Below, one piece after another: positions 63,553 to 64,000 of a stretch of DNA of 64,000 nt. A program made the position numbers and the translations under genes. The notes under the pieces were generated by a model that made no database searches, was not told where the DNA came from, and was given only the letters and a program-made list of their open reading frames with translations. How positions within the stretch are numbered: the first letter of the stretch is position 1; each line of letters starts with the position of its first letter. This stretch comes from Arenibacter sp. F26102 (lineage in GTDB: Bacteria > Bacteroidota > Bacteroidia > Flavobacteriales > Flavobacteriaceae), in the NCBI RefSeq assembly GCF_023015865.1, contig NZ_JALKBC010000012.1, forward strand, positions 62,001 through 126,000. Direction: 5' to 3'.

Positions 63553-64000
63553 TTAGCTGATAGTAGTGGGTTTCATTCCAAGCATACAATGGGCACCAAA
63601 TTTAACCTGATCATTATATTCAGTTTTACAATTCATAAAGCCGGCATCGCGAAAGGCTTTTTCAAGATCTGCAAGTTGATGGAGATAAAAGCCTTCTGCT
63701 GCAACAGGTTTAAATTTTATAAAATTCTCCCTGACAGGAAAAGTTACCGCTACACCTCCGTTGGGTTTAAGAACACGATACATTTCTCTGAATACGGCGC
63801 CCGGATCTTCAATAACATATGCCGTGGCAACTGTACATGCTTTGTCAAATACACCGTCTTTAAAGGGCAACGCGTTGCCTGCAGCCTTAAGTAGATTCAC
63901 CTTTCCTTCGGAGATAAATTTGGCATTTTTCCTAGAAGCCATTTCAATTGCAGTATCTGAAATTTCTACGCCTGTCACGGTCCCATTGACCGCTCGTTGT
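63553..64000 (-). CDS. Class I SAM-dependent methyltransferase (5' end outside window)
   Basis: The last 149 codons or so of a methyltransferase; the frame is still open at the window edge (reading NGTVTGVEISDTAIEMA), so the GTG at 63978 is not the true start. GVEISDTAIEMA is the acidic loop after motif I, AGNALPFKDGVFDKACT is motif II/III, and MYRVLKPNGGVAVTFPVREN is the post-III strand, as in UbiE/COQ5-like enzymes (Methyltransf_11). The glycine-rich motif I lies off the window. Substrate unknown. Confidence 0.87.
   Translation of the reverse strand, partial: QRAVNGTVTGVEISDTAIEMASRKNAKFISEGKVNLLKAAGNALPFKDGVFDKACTVATAYVIEDPGAVFREMYRVLKPNGGVAVTFPVRENFIKFKPVAAEGFYLHQLADLEKAFRDAGFMNCKTEYNDQVKFGAHCMLGMKPTTIS

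Overview
The window is chromosomal DNA from a member of the Bacteroidota, most likely a marine, polysaccharide-degrading Flavobacteriaceae bacterium. The evidence is two complete SusC/SusD pairs, each with an ECF sigma factor and a FecR anti-sigma factor, four sulfatase or phosphatase-type secreted enzymes, a type IX secretion (T9SS) C-terminal signal, flavobacterial lipoprotein signals, and AT-rich DNA with the GC-rich palindromic repeats common in this family. The genus cannot be fixed from the sequence alone. No rRNA, tRNA, CRISPR array, phage module or intact transposase was seen.

Layout. 1-14.4 kb is a first polysaccharide utilisation locus (PUL): the tail of a broken gene, a purple acid phosphatase-like enzyme, a membrane acetyltransferase of the HGSNAT/NagX type, a sulfoglucosamine-sulfohydrolase-like sulfatase, a GH31 glycosidase, a divergent sigma/anti-sigma pair and a SusC/SusD pair. 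14.5-16.7 kb holds a tRNA-dihydrouridine synthase and a small secreted protein, flanked by two copies of an 81-bp repeat. 16.9-27.5 kb is a second PUL (sigma, FecR, SusC, SusD, S9 peptidase, sulfatase). 27.5-36.9 kb is mixed: a NodB-type deacetylase with an unrecognised TIM-barrel-like protein, a RaiA/HPF-like protein, a Tat-exported alpha/beta hydrolase, a cytochrome-like haem protein, a class C beta-lactamase-fold hydrolase and several small unknowns.

36.9-47.4 kb is a defence-like island, all on the minus strand: DUF2130 coiled-coil protein, a 1460-residue SF1 helicase fused to a Vsr-like nuclease and a GreA/GreB-type C-terminal domain, a DUF4236 protein, and a complete Hachiman system (hamA, hamB). 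The spacers are structured, and Hachiman is bracketed by perfect 11-bp inverted repeats; the spacer upstream of hamA has the nested inverted boxes expected of an integron attC-like folded site.

47.7-60.3 kb is carbohydrate and redox metabolism: an FMN-binding/HEAT protein with an FAD oxidoreductase, a sulfatase, a SnoaL-like lipoprotein, then (plus strand) a decayed SusD tail, a Gfo/Idh/MocA oxidoreductase, a DUF1080 protein, an NupG-like transporter, a truncated second Gfo/Idh/MocA gene, an amidohydrolase and a GH39-like glycosidase. This set fits oxidative (3-keto) glycoside breakdown. 60.5-61.0 kb is a non-coding array of three 159-bp tandem units. 61.0-64.0 kb has a RibD/DHFR-like reductase, a secreted NHL-type beta-propeller, a bile acid:sodium symporter homologue and the 3' part of a methyltransferase that runs off the window.

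The strongest candidates for something not yet described are the helicase-Vsr-GreA fusion, the attC-like bracketing of Hachiman, and the repeated short peptide-coding element near the dus gene. All functions are read from motifs by eye; no database search was run.
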